A stretch of 28,161 nucleotides of DNA from Flavobacteriales bacterium UBA6165 (GTDB lineage: Bacteria > Bacteroidota > Bacteroidia > Flavobacteriales_D > Crocinitomicaceae), in assembly GCA_002422285.1 (NCBI GenBank), contig DIUF01000074.1, forward strand, positions 1-28,161, read 5' to 3'. The translations under genes and the position numbers were made by a program. The notes under the pieces were generated by a model. It was not told the origin of the DNA, searched no databases, and saw nothing but the letters and a program-made list of their open reading frames with translations. Of this stretch, positions 1 through 7,127 are shown piece after piece. The number at the start of each line of letters is the position of its first letter. The first letter of the stretch is position 1.

Positions 1-1
1 A

Positions 2-316
2 TTGGAAAAAATCATGCTAGAGCAAGCGCAATCTGTTGACTATACATTGCTTGCTGCTGCCAAAGCGGAACGTGTTCGTATGCAAAAATTGCTCGACAAC
101 TTCTTAAAAAAACTCGAACGCAACGAAAAACGCTTGCATCAAGAAGCACTCAGCAGACTGCGTATCTTGCACGAAAAGAATTTTCCCAACGACGGATTGC
201 AAGAGCGTCACGAAAATTTCATCACTTTTTATTTGGAAACACAAGGGCAAATTATTCCACAAATAATTGAGGACATAAACGCTTTCGAAAGTGATTTTTG
301 GCTTAATCAAATATAA
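2..316 (+). CDS. bshC: Bacillithiol biosynthesis cysteine-adding enzyme BshC, C-terminal end (partial)
   Basis: This is the last roughly 104 codons of a gene that enters the window from the left, so its real start is not visible. The segment is charged and helical (a coiled coil over roughly residues 15-55 of the visible part), followed by the conserved BshC tail 'LHEKNFPNDGLQERHENF' and a short aromatic C-terminus. That 'FPN-x-x-LQER-x-x-NF' signature is what I recognise from BshC of Bacillota and Bacteroidota. BshC adds cysteine to glucosaminyl-malate in the last step of bacillithiol synthesis, in the cytoplasm. The coiled coil and tail are the family's C-terminal part; the Rossmann-like catalytic portion lies outside the window. 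No terminator hairpin is seen after the stop. The call rests on the tail signature only. Confidence 0.8.
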   Translation: MEKIMLEQAQSVDYTLLAAAKAERVRMQKLLDNFLKKLERNEKRLHQEALSRLRILHEKNFPNDGLQERHENFITFYLETQGQIIPQIIEDINAFESDFWLNQI

Positions 317-387
317 AAATAAAAAAAATCAAATCTTTGTGAAAAATAAAGTAACTTTCCGACTTTTTCAAAAATCAAGACAAAGAA

Positions 388-1497
388 ATGAATTATCAAG
401 ACATTCGCTACAAGCAAGAGGACGCCAATGGATTCTTCGCCACATTAAATAAAAGAGTAAACGAACATTTTAAGGAGAGAAATCTGACTAAGAAAGCCAC
501 AACTTATGGAAAACTTAAGGCTTTCTTTTTTTTAAGCGTTTATATTGGTCTCGTTGCCGCAATATATACTGCAAACGGAAATGTTGCCACCTTATTGATT
601 GCTTTTGCCATATTAGGTTTTTGGCAGATTTGCTGTGCGTTAATTTTAGGGCATGAGGGGGTGCATGAATCTTTTTCGAATAGCAAAAAAGTAAATCGAA
701 TCATGAGTTATGCCTTCGATTTAATTGGGAGCTCAGGCTATTTATGGGGGCTGAGACATATTCACTCGCACCACCCTTACCCAATGGTGCCTGGGCAAGA
801 CGTAGATATTCATCAGACAGGCATGTTGACATTTGTGCCAATGGAAGAACCCAAGAAAATGTTTAAATACCAACATATTTATTCTCCTTTTTTATACTTA
901 TTCTACACCGTTCAAGTTGTGCTTAGAAGAGATTTTGTTGACTTCTTTTCAAGTCAAATAGGTCATAAAATTGTGAAACACAAGCGAAGTAAATTCATCG
1001 AACTCTTTATCGCAAAAACCATATACATCACCTATGCATTGGTCTTGCCCTTGATTCTGTCGGGGGTATATTGGGGATGGGTATTACTCGGTTTTTTAAT
1101 CATGCATATGATGGAAAGTATCACTGCTGCAATTGCCCTTTTTCCAGCGCATATTCATGAGCACTCGGTTTTTCCTTTGCCTGATGAAAATGGTATGATG
1201 CAAGACACATGGGCAGAACATCAACTCAGAGTAACCACTGATTTCGGGACGCGCTGGAGAATTGTTGGCTTTTTCTTTGGAGGAATAAACTATCATGCCG
1301 TGCATCATTTATTTCCTGGAGTTTGCCACGTTCACTTTAATGACATTCAAAAAATACTAATCAAAACATGTGATGAGTTTAATATTCAGCACAACGTTGA
1401 GCCTTATCTCTACAAAGCCATGATATCTCATGTTAAACTGCTTAAGAAAAATGGTTTGTCCACCAATAACATTCATCATCTTGCAGAAATTGTCTAA
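388..1497 (+). CDS. Membrane fatty acid desaturase (acyl-lipid/acyl-CoA type)
   Basis: A 369-residue integral membrane protein of the FA_desaturase superfamily, di-iron enzymes that introduce double bonds into fatty acyl chains of membrane lipids. All three histidine boxes are present: HEGVH at residues 89-93, HIHSHH at 124-129 and HAVHH at 303-307. Hydrophobic segments lie around residues 44-85 and 205-250. The third box has His rather than Gln at its first position (HxxHH, not the QxxHH of front-end desaturases), and there is no N-terminal cytochrome b5 domain, so electrons must come from a separate donor. The gene stands alone: 71 nt after bshC and 105 nt before the next gene. A poor -7 match (TAACTTTC, 352-359) lies upstream. 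Substrate and regioselectivity cannot be read from sequence; membrane-fluidity adaptation is inferred from the family. Confidence 0.85.
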   Translation: MNYQDIRYKQEDANGFFATLNKRVNEHFKERNLTKKATTYGKLKAFFFLSVYIGLVAAIYTANGNVATLLIAFAILGFWQICCALILGHEGVHESFSNSKKVNRIMSYAFDLIGSSGYLWGLRHIHSHHPYPMVPGQDVDIHQTGMLTFVPMEEPKKMFKYQHIYSPFLYLFYTVQVVLRRDFVDFFSSQIGHKIVKHKRSKFIELFIAKTIYITYALVLPLILSGVYWGWVLLGFLIMHMMESITAAIALFPAHIHEHSVFPLPDENGMMQDTWAEHQLRVTTDFGTRWRIVGFFFGGINYHAVHHLFPGVCHVHFNDIQKILIKTCDEFNIQHNVEPYLYKAMISHVKLLKKNGLSTNNIHHLAEIV

Positions 1498-1589
1498 CAT
1501 TAGATTTGCTTCTTGTGGAAAATTTGTCTCTTTATGATACAAAAACCAAAACAACGAAGAATATACGCGCTTTCTTAAAAAAGACTCTA

Positions 1590-1597
1590 TACTTTTG
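1590..1597 (+). promoter_or_regulatory. Bacteroidota -7 promoter box before the rlmI-like gene
   Basis: TACTTTTG matches the Bacteroidota -7 consensus TAnnTTTG exactly and ends only 5 nt before the ATG at 1603. No TTTG is seen 19-21 nt upstream, so the -33 half is weak or absent. If transcription begins the usual few bases downstream of the box, the mRNA would start at or next to the start codon. Confidence 0.5.
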
Positions 1598-1602
1598 CGA
1601 CC

Positions 1603-2772
1603 ATGCAAATACACATCAAACGTGGTAAAGAATCGAGCATTGAGCGCGGTCACCCTTGGATTTTTTCTGGAGCCATTTTCAACATAGACGGTAATCCCAA
1701 AAACGGCGATGTTGTTGATGTTTTGGGTTACAACGGGACATTTTTAGCCCGAGGACATTACCAACAAGGAACCATCAGTGTGCGTGTGCTCACGAGAAAT
1801 GAGAACGAAAACATTGATCATAATTTTTGGAACGAGCGACTACGCTTGGCAGTTGAATTGCGCAAAAAATTAGGCTTATTTCGCCCCGGCAACTCCATTT
1901 GTCGATTGGTGCATGGCGAAGGCGATTTGTTGCCCGGTCTCATCATCGATTGGTTCAATGGTGTTGCAGTGATTCAATGTCATAGCTTGGGGATGTACCA
2001 TGCACTCGAAGCTATCAAAAATGCTATTCTTCACAATTTGGGTGAAAGCGTGAAAGCCATTTACCAAAAAAGTGCGGAAACCTTGGCCAACGACAGCGGT
2101 GCGAAAAACGGATACCTGTATGGCTCTTGCGAAACGCCACACATTGCCGAAGAATATGGACACCAATTTTCCATCGACTGGATCAACGGACAAAAAACCG
2201 GCTTTTTCATCGACCAACGCGAAAATAGAAGATTATTGGCTCAATATGCCGATGGCAAAACGATTCTGAACGCTTTCTGTTACTCTGGTGGATTTTCTGT
2301 AACAGCCCTGAAAGCTGGCGCTGCAAATGTCGATTCTTTGGATAGTTCGGCAAAAGCAATCGTGCTTACCGAGGAAAATATCAAGCTCAACAAACTGGAA
2401 AAAAACCACAGATCGATTACCGCCGATGCCATGCAGCATATCAAAGAATTAGACAAAAACTACGACATAATCGTGCTCGATCCTCCAGCATTCGCCAAAC
2501 ACCGCGATGCGCGACACAAAGCTGTTCAAGGCTACAAAAGATTGAATGCACATGCCATGAGATATATCAAACCTGGTGGGATTTTGTTTACATTTTCGTG
2601 TTCGCAGGTAGTGGATAAAGCCTTGTTCAACAACACCATTATTGCAGCGGCTATGGAGTCTGGAAGACAAGTTCGAATCTTGGAACAATTGCACCAACCA
2701 GCCGATCATCCCATCAATGCATTTCATCCAGAAGGCGAATATTTGAAGGGATTGGTATTAGAAATTCTCTAG
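1603..2772 (+). CDS. rlmI: RlmI-type 23S rRNA (cytosine-C5) methyltransferase, class I SAM-dependent
   Basis: A 389-residue protein with an N-terminal PUA-like RNA-binding domain (about residues 1-75, including 'RGHPWIFSGAI') and a C-terminal Rossmann-fold methyltransferase. The SAM-binding motif I is 'NAFCYSGGFS' (223-232). Catalytic motifs are DPPAF (293-297) and 'FSCS' (331-334), whose cysteine C333 is the expected nucleophile for C5 methylation. 'GQKTGFFIDQRENR' (196-209) is typical of the RlmI/RlmK group. E. coli RlmI methylates C1962 of 23S rRNA; the same role is inferred from the family and the specific nucleotide is not proven. Length is normal for RlmI. The start at 1603 is supported by the PUA domain beginning at once and by a -7 box directly upstream. 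The gene is monocistronic as far as can be seen. Confidence 0.82.
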   Translation: MQIHIKRGKESSIERGHPWIFSGAIFNIDGNPKNGDVVDVLGYNGTFLARGHYQQGTISVRVLTRNENENIDHNFWNERLRLAVELRKKLGLFRPGNSICRLVHGEGDLLPGLIIDWFNGVAVIQCHSLGMYHALEAIKNAILHNLGESVKAIYQKSAETLANDSGAKNGYLYGSCETPHIAEEYGHQFSIDWINGQKTGFFIDQRENRRLLAQYADGKTILNAFCYSGGFSVTALKAGAANVDSLDSSAKAIVLTEENIKLNKLEKNHRSITADAMQHIKELDKNYDIIVLDPPAFAKHRDARHKAVQGYKRLNAHAMRYIKPGGILFTFSCSQVVDKALFNNTIIAAAMESGRQVRILEQLHQPADHPINAFHPEGEYLKGLVLEIL

Positions 2773-2788
2773 ATTATTTTTTTAGTCT

Positions 2789-2822
2789 TTTGTTGGTTTT
2801 ATTAAAATAAAAAATATCTTGG
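2789..2822 (+). promoter_or_regulatory. Tentative Bacteroidota promoter before the small lipoprotein gene
   Basis: TTTG at 2789-2792 is followed after 22 nt by TATCTTGG at 2815-2822, one base away from TAnnTTTG. Spacing is slightly longer than the usual 19-21 nt. A start site near 2828 would favour translation from 2843 or 2846 over any earlier in-frame start. Confidence 0.35.
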
Positions 2823-2845
2823 TCCCAAATTTAAAAACTTTTATG

Positions 2846-3070
2846 ATGAAAAAATCAATTTTTGTTTTAGCTGGTGTTGCAATGTTGGCACTTGCTTCAT
2901 GTAAGAAAGAGTATACTTGTGAGTGTACAACAACTAGCGCAATTGGTACTATTTCTGCAACAACAACAATCAAAGACACTAAGAACAATGCAACTGAGGC
3001 TTGTGAGGCTGGTAGCAGTTCTACAAATGTTGGTGGTATGCAAACTACTGTTACGTGCAAAATTAAATAA
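2846..3070 (+). CDS. Small cysteine-containing lipoprotein
   Basis: About 74 residues. The N-terminus is a lipoprotein signal peptide ending in the lipobox 'LASC' (C19). The mature part begins with two lysines and is short, Thr/Ser-rich and carries four further cysteines (C25, C27, C53, C71), enough for two disulfide bonds. ATG codons occur at both 2843 and 2846; the second gives the usual 'MKK' signal start, and the first would add only one Met. Acidic residues do not follow the lipidated Cys at once, so surface exposure is not clearly indicated. I recognise no domain; small Cys-containing lipoproteins of this sort are common in Flavobacteriia and mostly uncharacterised. It is bounded by a tentative promoter upstream and a strong terminator downstream, so it is probably transcribed alone. 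Confidence 0.7.
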   Translation: MKKSIFVLAGVAMLALASCKKEYTCECTTTSAIGTISATTTIKDTKNNATEACEAGSSSTNVGGMQTTVTCKIK

Positions 3071-3102
3071 TTTAGCACTAGCCTTTTAATTTTTAGTCTT
3101 TT

Positions 3103-3134
3103 GGAGTCTGAAATTTTCAGACTCCTTTTTTTTT
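3103..3134 (+). terminator. Intrinsic terminator after the small lipoprotein gene
   Basis: GGAGTCTG (3103-3110) pairs with CAGACTCC (3118-3125) around a 7-nt A/T loop that can itself partly pair, followed by a run of nine T (3126-3134). This is a canonical rho-independent terminator reading rightwards. Confidence 0.9.
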
Positions 3135-3170
3135 ACTTATCTTAGTCCATAATTTTTTAAAACAAAACTT

Positions 3171-4103
3171 ATGAAAAAAATTTACCTTATTTTGTTATCT
3201 AGTCTCAGCAGTTTTTTACAGGCTCAAACAATACTTGGTACTGATATAAACCCAGTTGCTGGAGATAATTTTTCGATAACCACTTCTGCATGGATAAATC
3301 CTGGTGGAAGTGGCGCGAATCAAACTTGGAATTTGAGCACGATGACTAATACTGGACAACAAACTGTTTCAAATTCATCAAGCACAATTCCTGGCGCAAA
3401 TATTCAACAAGTGTGGAGCACTGGAGTTACAATGCATTTGAACTTAAATTCTACTCAACACGATGTTGTTAGACAAATTGCACAAGGTGTAACTATTTCG
3501 TTTTCCAACCCTTGGACGATGTACGGTTTTCCTTTATCATTGAATGCCTCTGGTACTGATAACTATAGTGCCTCCTTCACTTCACAAGGAACAACATTCC
3601 AGAGAAATGGAACAACAACTTGGACTGTAGATGGTTCTGGTACCTTAACAACTCCCTCGGGAACATTCAACAATGTACTCAGAATCAAAATTGAAAATCA
3701 ATTTACCGATGCTACCTCTGGTTTTGAAATTGAATATTCTCAAGAAATTTATGTTTGGGTAAAGGCCGGATATAGACATTGGCTTGCTCAGGTTGAAGAC
3801 ACTCAGTCTGACTTTGGAGGCGGGTCTGCAGGTTCATACTTAAATACTTTAGGATTATCTGTACCTGAAAGCTTGATTGCTTTCAATATTTTCCCGAATC
3901 CTAGTTCAGACTACATAAGCATTCAGAGTCAAAATATAGATTTAGTTCAAACCTCACAAATTTTTGATATGTCTGGTAAACTTTTGTTTGAAGCAATAAC
4001 ATCTCAAATTGATATCAGCGAACTTGCTGAGGGTGTTTATATGCTTGTTTTACTTGATGCTCAGAAAGCCATTCTAACTAGACAAAAATTCGTAAAGAAA
4101 TAG
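3171..4103 (+). CDS. Secreted protein with T9SS type A sorting domain
   Basis: 310 residues. An N-terminal signal peptide (cleavage predicted after 'LQAQ', residue 19) is followed by a Ser/Thr/Asn-rich beta-type region (about 20-230) of unknown function, with a tryptophan-rich stretch near 'NQTWNLS'. The C-terminal 70 or so residues form a Por_Secre_tail/type A sorting domain: it opens with 'FNIFPNPSSDYISI', continues with 'DMSGKLLF' and 'LAEGVYMLVL', and ends in basic residues. Such domains send proteins through the type IX system to the cell surface or medium, where they are cut off. The protein has no cysteine. It stands between two terminators (3103-3134 and 4142-4172) and is therefore monocistronic. 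A near-consensus -7 box (TAATTTTT, 3150-3157) lies upstream. Function beyond export is not recognisable. Confidence 0.85.
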   Translation: MKKIYLILLSSLSSFLQAQTILGTDINPVAGDNFSITTSAWINPGGSGANQTWNLSTMTNTGQQTVSNSSSTIPGANIQQVWSTGVTMHLNLNSTQHDVVRQIAQGVTISFSNPWTMYGFPLSLNASGTDNYSASFTSQGTTFQRNGTTTWTVDGSGTLTTPSGTFNNVLRIKIENQFTDATSGFEIEYSQEIYVWVKAGYRHWLAQVEDTQSDFGGGSAGSYLNTLGLSVPESLIAFNIFPNPSSDYISIQSQNIDLVQTSQIFDMSGKLLFEAITSQIDISELAEGVYMLVLLDAQKAILTRQKFVKK

Positions 4104-4141
4104 TTCTTGTAGATTCATCTCTTATCAATATCACTTTTTCC

Positions 4142-4172
4142 GAGGCTGTCAAATTAAGACAGCCTCTTTTTT
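4142..4172 (+). terminator. Intrinsic terminator after the T9SS cargo gene
   Basis: GAGGCTGTC (4142-4150) and GACAGCCTC (4158-4166) form a perfect 9-bp stem with a 7-nt loop, followed by six T (4167-4172). Confidence 0.92.
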
Positions 4173-4205
4173 ATCACAAAAGAAACCTGAATCGATCTTT
4201 ACAAA

Positions 4206-4213
4206 TACTTTTG
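4206..4213 (+). promoter_or_regulatory. Bacteroidota -7 promoter box before the MATE-fmt operon
   Basis: TACTTTTG matches TAnnTTTG exactly, 19 nt before the ATG at 4233. No TTTG is present at the usual -33 distance. It sits directly after the preceding terminator, as expected for a new transcription unit. Confidence 0.5.
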
Positions 4214-4232
4214 TACATCAACTCCAGCAATT

Positions 4233-5576
4233 ATGTCAGATGTTTTAAATACGAGCTACAGACAAATACTCATTGTGGCTTTACCATTGATTATTGGGAA
4301 TTTCATTCAATCCTTGGTGCTCATTACAGACATGGCGTTCCTGTCTCATTTGGGCGAATTGGAATATGATGCCGTTGGAAACGCGGGACTCATCTACATT
4401 ACATTCTTCATGATTGCCTTGGGTTTTGGTGATGCCATGCAAATAGTAATGGCGAGATTTATAGGTAACTCTCAAATAAAAGCTGTTTCCCAGACCTTTC
4501 AAAGTGGCATTTTGAGCATGATGGCATTGGCTACTCTATTTTTTCTAATACTGCAATTTGTGATTCCCAATTGGCTAGAAAATTATGCCCACAACCCGGA
4601 AATTGGGCGCCTGCAAAATGAATTCCTCAATGTTCGCAGTTACTCTATTTTCATCAGTTTGGTAGCCTATGCACTCATGGCCTTTTTGCTCGCCGTAGGT
4701 AAGACCAAAATTGTTTTCATTACCTCTATTGTGATGAGCCTTGTCAATATTTTAGGTGATTATGCACTCATTTTTGGCGAATGGGGTTTTCCTGCTTTGG
4801 GTGTAGAAGGTGCTGCATTGGCTTCTATGTTGGCTGATATATCCACAGTTCTTATATTGGCCATTTACTTTGCAAAAAGCACATGGATCAAAGATTATCA
4901 GCTCTTCCGAAAACTTCATTGGGAATTCAAATCTGCAAAACAACTGTTCAAGGTGGCTTGGCCCTTGATGTTGCAAGGCTTTATAGCATTGGGTACTTGG
5001 ACCTTTTTCTTCATGTGGATTGAACAAAAAGGCAGCCGCGATTTAGAAATAAGCCAAAACATTCGTGTGATGTATTTCTTGGCGTTCATTCCCATCTTTG
5101 GATTCGCCGCTACCACAAAAACGTATATCAGTCAGCTGCTTGGTGCCAAAAACCACACGGCAATTCCCATTGTTCAACGACGTATTCTATTATTGGTCAT
5201 AGCAACTTTGCTGCTATTTTTCCATGGCGGATTACTCTATCCAGAGACGTTATTGTCGGTTGTAAATCCGCGCACTGATGTGAATGCAGAAAGCGCTAGA
5301 ATATTACAACAAGTCTTTCCTGCAATTCTGATTTTTGCTTTCACATCCGTCTTTTTCAATACCATCAGCGGCTCAGGAAACACCAAAGTCACTTTACTTA
5401 TCGAAACAATTTGTGTGGCGCTTTACCTCAGTAGCGCTTATGTCTTTATCTTTGTTTTCGAATGGAGTATAGATAAAGTATGGTACGTTGAATACATCTA
5501 TTTCTCTTCGTTGGCCTTAGGTTCACTGATTTATTTGAAATTTTTTGATTGGAAAAAAACTGCAAACGTAATATGA
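4233..5576 (+). CDS. MATE family efflux transporter
   Basis: 447 residues, almost entirely hydrophobic, with about 12 predicted transmembrane helices in two six-helix halves, the MATE architecture. The first helices 'ILIVALPLIIGNFIQSL' and 'LITDMAFLSHLG' match the conserved MatE N-terminus; the inter-repeat region carries 'VLGVEG-AALAS'-type small-residue packing (seen as 'ALGVEGAALASML' near residue 190) and the second half has 'NTISGSGNTKVTLLIE' (about 377-392). These antiporters export organic cations, drugs or metabolites using Na+ or H+; the substrate cannot be assigned. The stop overlaps the start of fmt (ATGA, 5573-5576), so the two are translationally coupled, a likely packaging of convenience rather than shared function. 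Confidence 0.85.
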   Translation: MSDVLNTSYRQILIVALPLIIGNFIQSLVLITDMAFLSHLGELEYDAVGNAGLIYITFFMIALGFGDAMQIVMARFIGNSQIKAVSQTFQSGILSMMALATLFFLILQFVIPNWLENYAHNPEIGRLQNEFLNVRSYSIFISLVAYALMAFLLAVGKTKIVFITSIVMSLVNILGDYALIFGEWGFPALGVEGAALASMLADISTVLILAIYFAKSTWIKDYQLFRKLHWEFKSAKQLFKVAWPLMLQGFIALGTWTFFFMWIEQKGSRDLEISQNIRVMYFLAFIPIFGFAATTKTYISQLLGAKNHTAIPIVQRRILLLVIATLLLFFHGGLLYPETLLSVVNPRTDVNAESARILQQVFPAILIFAFTSVFFNTISGSGNTKVTLLIETICVALYLSSAYVFIFVFEWSIDKVWYVEYIYFSSLALGSLIYLKFFDWKKTANVI

Positions 5577-6517
5577 CCAACAAACGCATCGTATTTATGG
5601 GCACACCAGAATTTGCCGCCCACTGTTTATCCACTTTGATTGAACAGCATTTCAATGTAGTCGGTGTGGTAACGGTGGCTGACAAACCTGCGGGTCGTGG
5701 ACAGCAAATCCAAGAATCGGCGGTGAAAAAAGTCGCTTTGGCTAATGATCTGCCTGTTTTACAGCCTATAAAATTGAAAGATGAAGACTTTTTAGCCGAC
5801 TTGCGTGCTTTTGAAGCTGATTTATTTGTGGTCATTGCTTTTCGCATGTTGCCAGAAGTGGTTTGGAACATGCCACCCATGGGAAGCATCAATTTACATG
5901 GGTCTCTTTTGCCTCAATTCAGAGGTGCAGCGCCTATCAACCATGCGATTATTTCAGGTGAAAAAGAAAGTGGAGTAACTACGTTTTTCATAGAGCAAGA
6001 AATTGACATGGGCAACATCCTGTTACAAGAACGAACACCCATTGGCGAAAATGAAACGGCTGGCGAATTGCACGACCGTTTAATGCACATTGGTGCAAAT
6101 TTGGTCTGTACAACATTGAAAGGCGTTTTTGATGGCACATTAAAATCAAAACCGCAAGCTGAATTTGATAGCAACAACTTGAAACACGCACCAAAAATTT
6201 TCAAAGCCGATTGCGAAATCAATTGGAATAAATCTGCAAAAGAAGTTCATGATTTTGTGCGTGGATTGTCACCTTATCCTGCTGCTTGGACAACTTTTTC
6301 AATGCCTGAACCCAAAACAGCAAAGATTTTCAAATCCCAAAAAACCGGGCGTAAAAATTCAGCGAAAATGGGCGAAGTTGTTATTGAAAAAAGCCAATTG
6401 TTTATCTCCTGTACAGATGCAGATTTGGAAATCTTAGAACTTCAACTCGAAGGTAAAAAAAGAGTTTCGGCTGAAGAATTTCTTCGTGGGCTAAGAGGCA
6501 ATTTTAACTTGGCGTAG
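5573..6517 (+). CDS. fmt: Methionyl-tRNA formyltransferase
   Basis: 314 residues from the ATG at 5573, the normal length for Fmt. It transfers a formyl group from 10-formyltetrahydrofolate to initiator Met-tRNA in the cytoplasm. The N-terminal formyltransferase fold carries 'FMGTPEFA' (8-15), 'ADKPAGRG' (36-43) and the catalytic set N107, H109 and D145, with the signature 'SLLPQFRGAAP' (111-121). The C-terminal OB-like tRNA-binding domain starts near residue 205 and includes 'VRGLSPYPAAWT'. The frame is open further upstream to 5549, but the 5573 start makes the ATGA overlap with the MATE gene and puts the conserved strand at the expected position. The gene is convergent with the next one, with only 26 nt between stops and no hairpin terminator visible. 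Confidence 0.95.
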   Translation: MTNKRIVFMGTPEFAAHCLSTLIEQHFNVVGVVTVADKPAGRGQQIQESAVKKVALANDLPVLQPIKLKDEDFLADLRAFEADLFVVIAFRMLPEVVWNMPPMGSINLHGSLLPQFRGAAPINHAIISGEKESGVTTFFIEQEIDMGNILLQERTPIGENETAGELHDRLMHIGANLVCTTLKGVFDGTLKSKPQAEFDSNNLKHAPKIFKADCEINWNKSAKEVHDFVRGLSPYPAAWTTFSMPEPKTAKIFKSQKTGRKNSAKMGEVVIEKSQLFISCTDADLEILELQLEGKKRVSAEEFLRGLRGNFNLA

Positions 6518-6543
6518 GTTGGATTTAACAAAGTAAACAGCCA

Positions 6544-7050
6544 CTATTCGTATTTCAAATCAAAGCTGCCTTCCGAAATATTCCATACAGTTTCAGCATT
6601 GATTGAAGGTTTGGTAACAAAGCTAAATGTGCCCCGAATACGTTTGGTTGTACTGTTGTTTTCTAGAATCGTCAAGGATCCGGTTTGTGCAAAACCGTCA
6701 TCAGTTGCATCTTCTGAAAATGGCGGGGAATAAAACATCCAAACAAATGCCTCTGCGCCAATGTTGTTTAAATCCGTGTATGTACCTGGAGCAATTTTAT
6801 GACTGACTTGAATTTGCACTTGTTCGTTAGTTGAGCCAACGGCCCCAGTTATCAAAATCACATTCGACAATGATTCATGAATGCCACTGACAAATTTAGG
6901 TTGATAGCTCACCCCATCAACTTTACAAAAAAAAGTATTTTGACTGTGTTGAACCCTTGAATCAAGAATAGAATCAGCTTTCATACTGGAAAAAGAAACA
7001 ACAGCTATGATTATTAATGCAGCGCGTGTTATTAAATTAATTGGAATCAT
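6544..7050 (-). CDS. DUF6252-like secreted protein
   Basis: 168 residues. The N-terminus is hydrophobic (about residues 6-22) and probably a signal peptide. The mature part resembles the Bacteroidota DUF6252 family: it opens with 'FFCKVDGVSYQPKF', contains a 'GTYTDL' turn, a 'GSLTILENN' strand, 'KRIRGTFSF', and closes with 'ISEGSFDLKY', which together suggest a small beta-barrel of calycin type. Function is unknown. Assignment is by remembered family pattern and is not certain. It lies 77 nt downstream of tamB on the same strand with a promoter-like signal in the gap, so it may be transcribed alone or read from tamB. It is convergent with fmt. Confidence 0.65.
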   Translation of the reverse strand: MIPINLITRAALIIIAVVSFSSMKADSILDSRVQHSQNTFFCKVDGVSYQPKFVSGIHESLSNVILITGAVGSTNEQVQIQVSHKIAPGTYTDLNNIGAEAFVWMFYSPPFSEDATDDGFAQTGSLTILENNSTTKRIRGTFSFVTKPSINAETVWNISEGSFDLKYE

Positions 7051-7075
7051 CTTTTCTAAATTATTAGGGTAAACC

Positions 7076-7106
7076 TAAACATATTCAACATCATATATCA
7101 AACAAA
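7076..7106 (-). promoter_or_regulatory. Probable Bacteroidota promoter before the DUF6252-like gene
   Basis: On the minus strand TTTG (complement of 7103-7106), 19 nt and TATGTTTA (complement of 7076-7083) match the -33/-7 pattern with one mismatch in the last -7 base. The predicted start near 7071 leaves a leader of about 20 nt before the ATG at 7050. Confidence 0.45.
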
Positions 7107-7127
7107 TTCAACAAATTTTGGGGTTAT

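Noticed and set aside
336..359. Promoter for the desaturase gene (TTTG 336-339 and TAACTTTC 352-359)
   Set aside because: The spacer is only 12 nt instead of about 20 and the -7 box has a mismatch.
5446..5892. 148-codon open frame on the minus strand across the MATE-fmt junction
   Set aside because: It is antisense to two well-supported genes with recognised motifs and its translation shows no family features.
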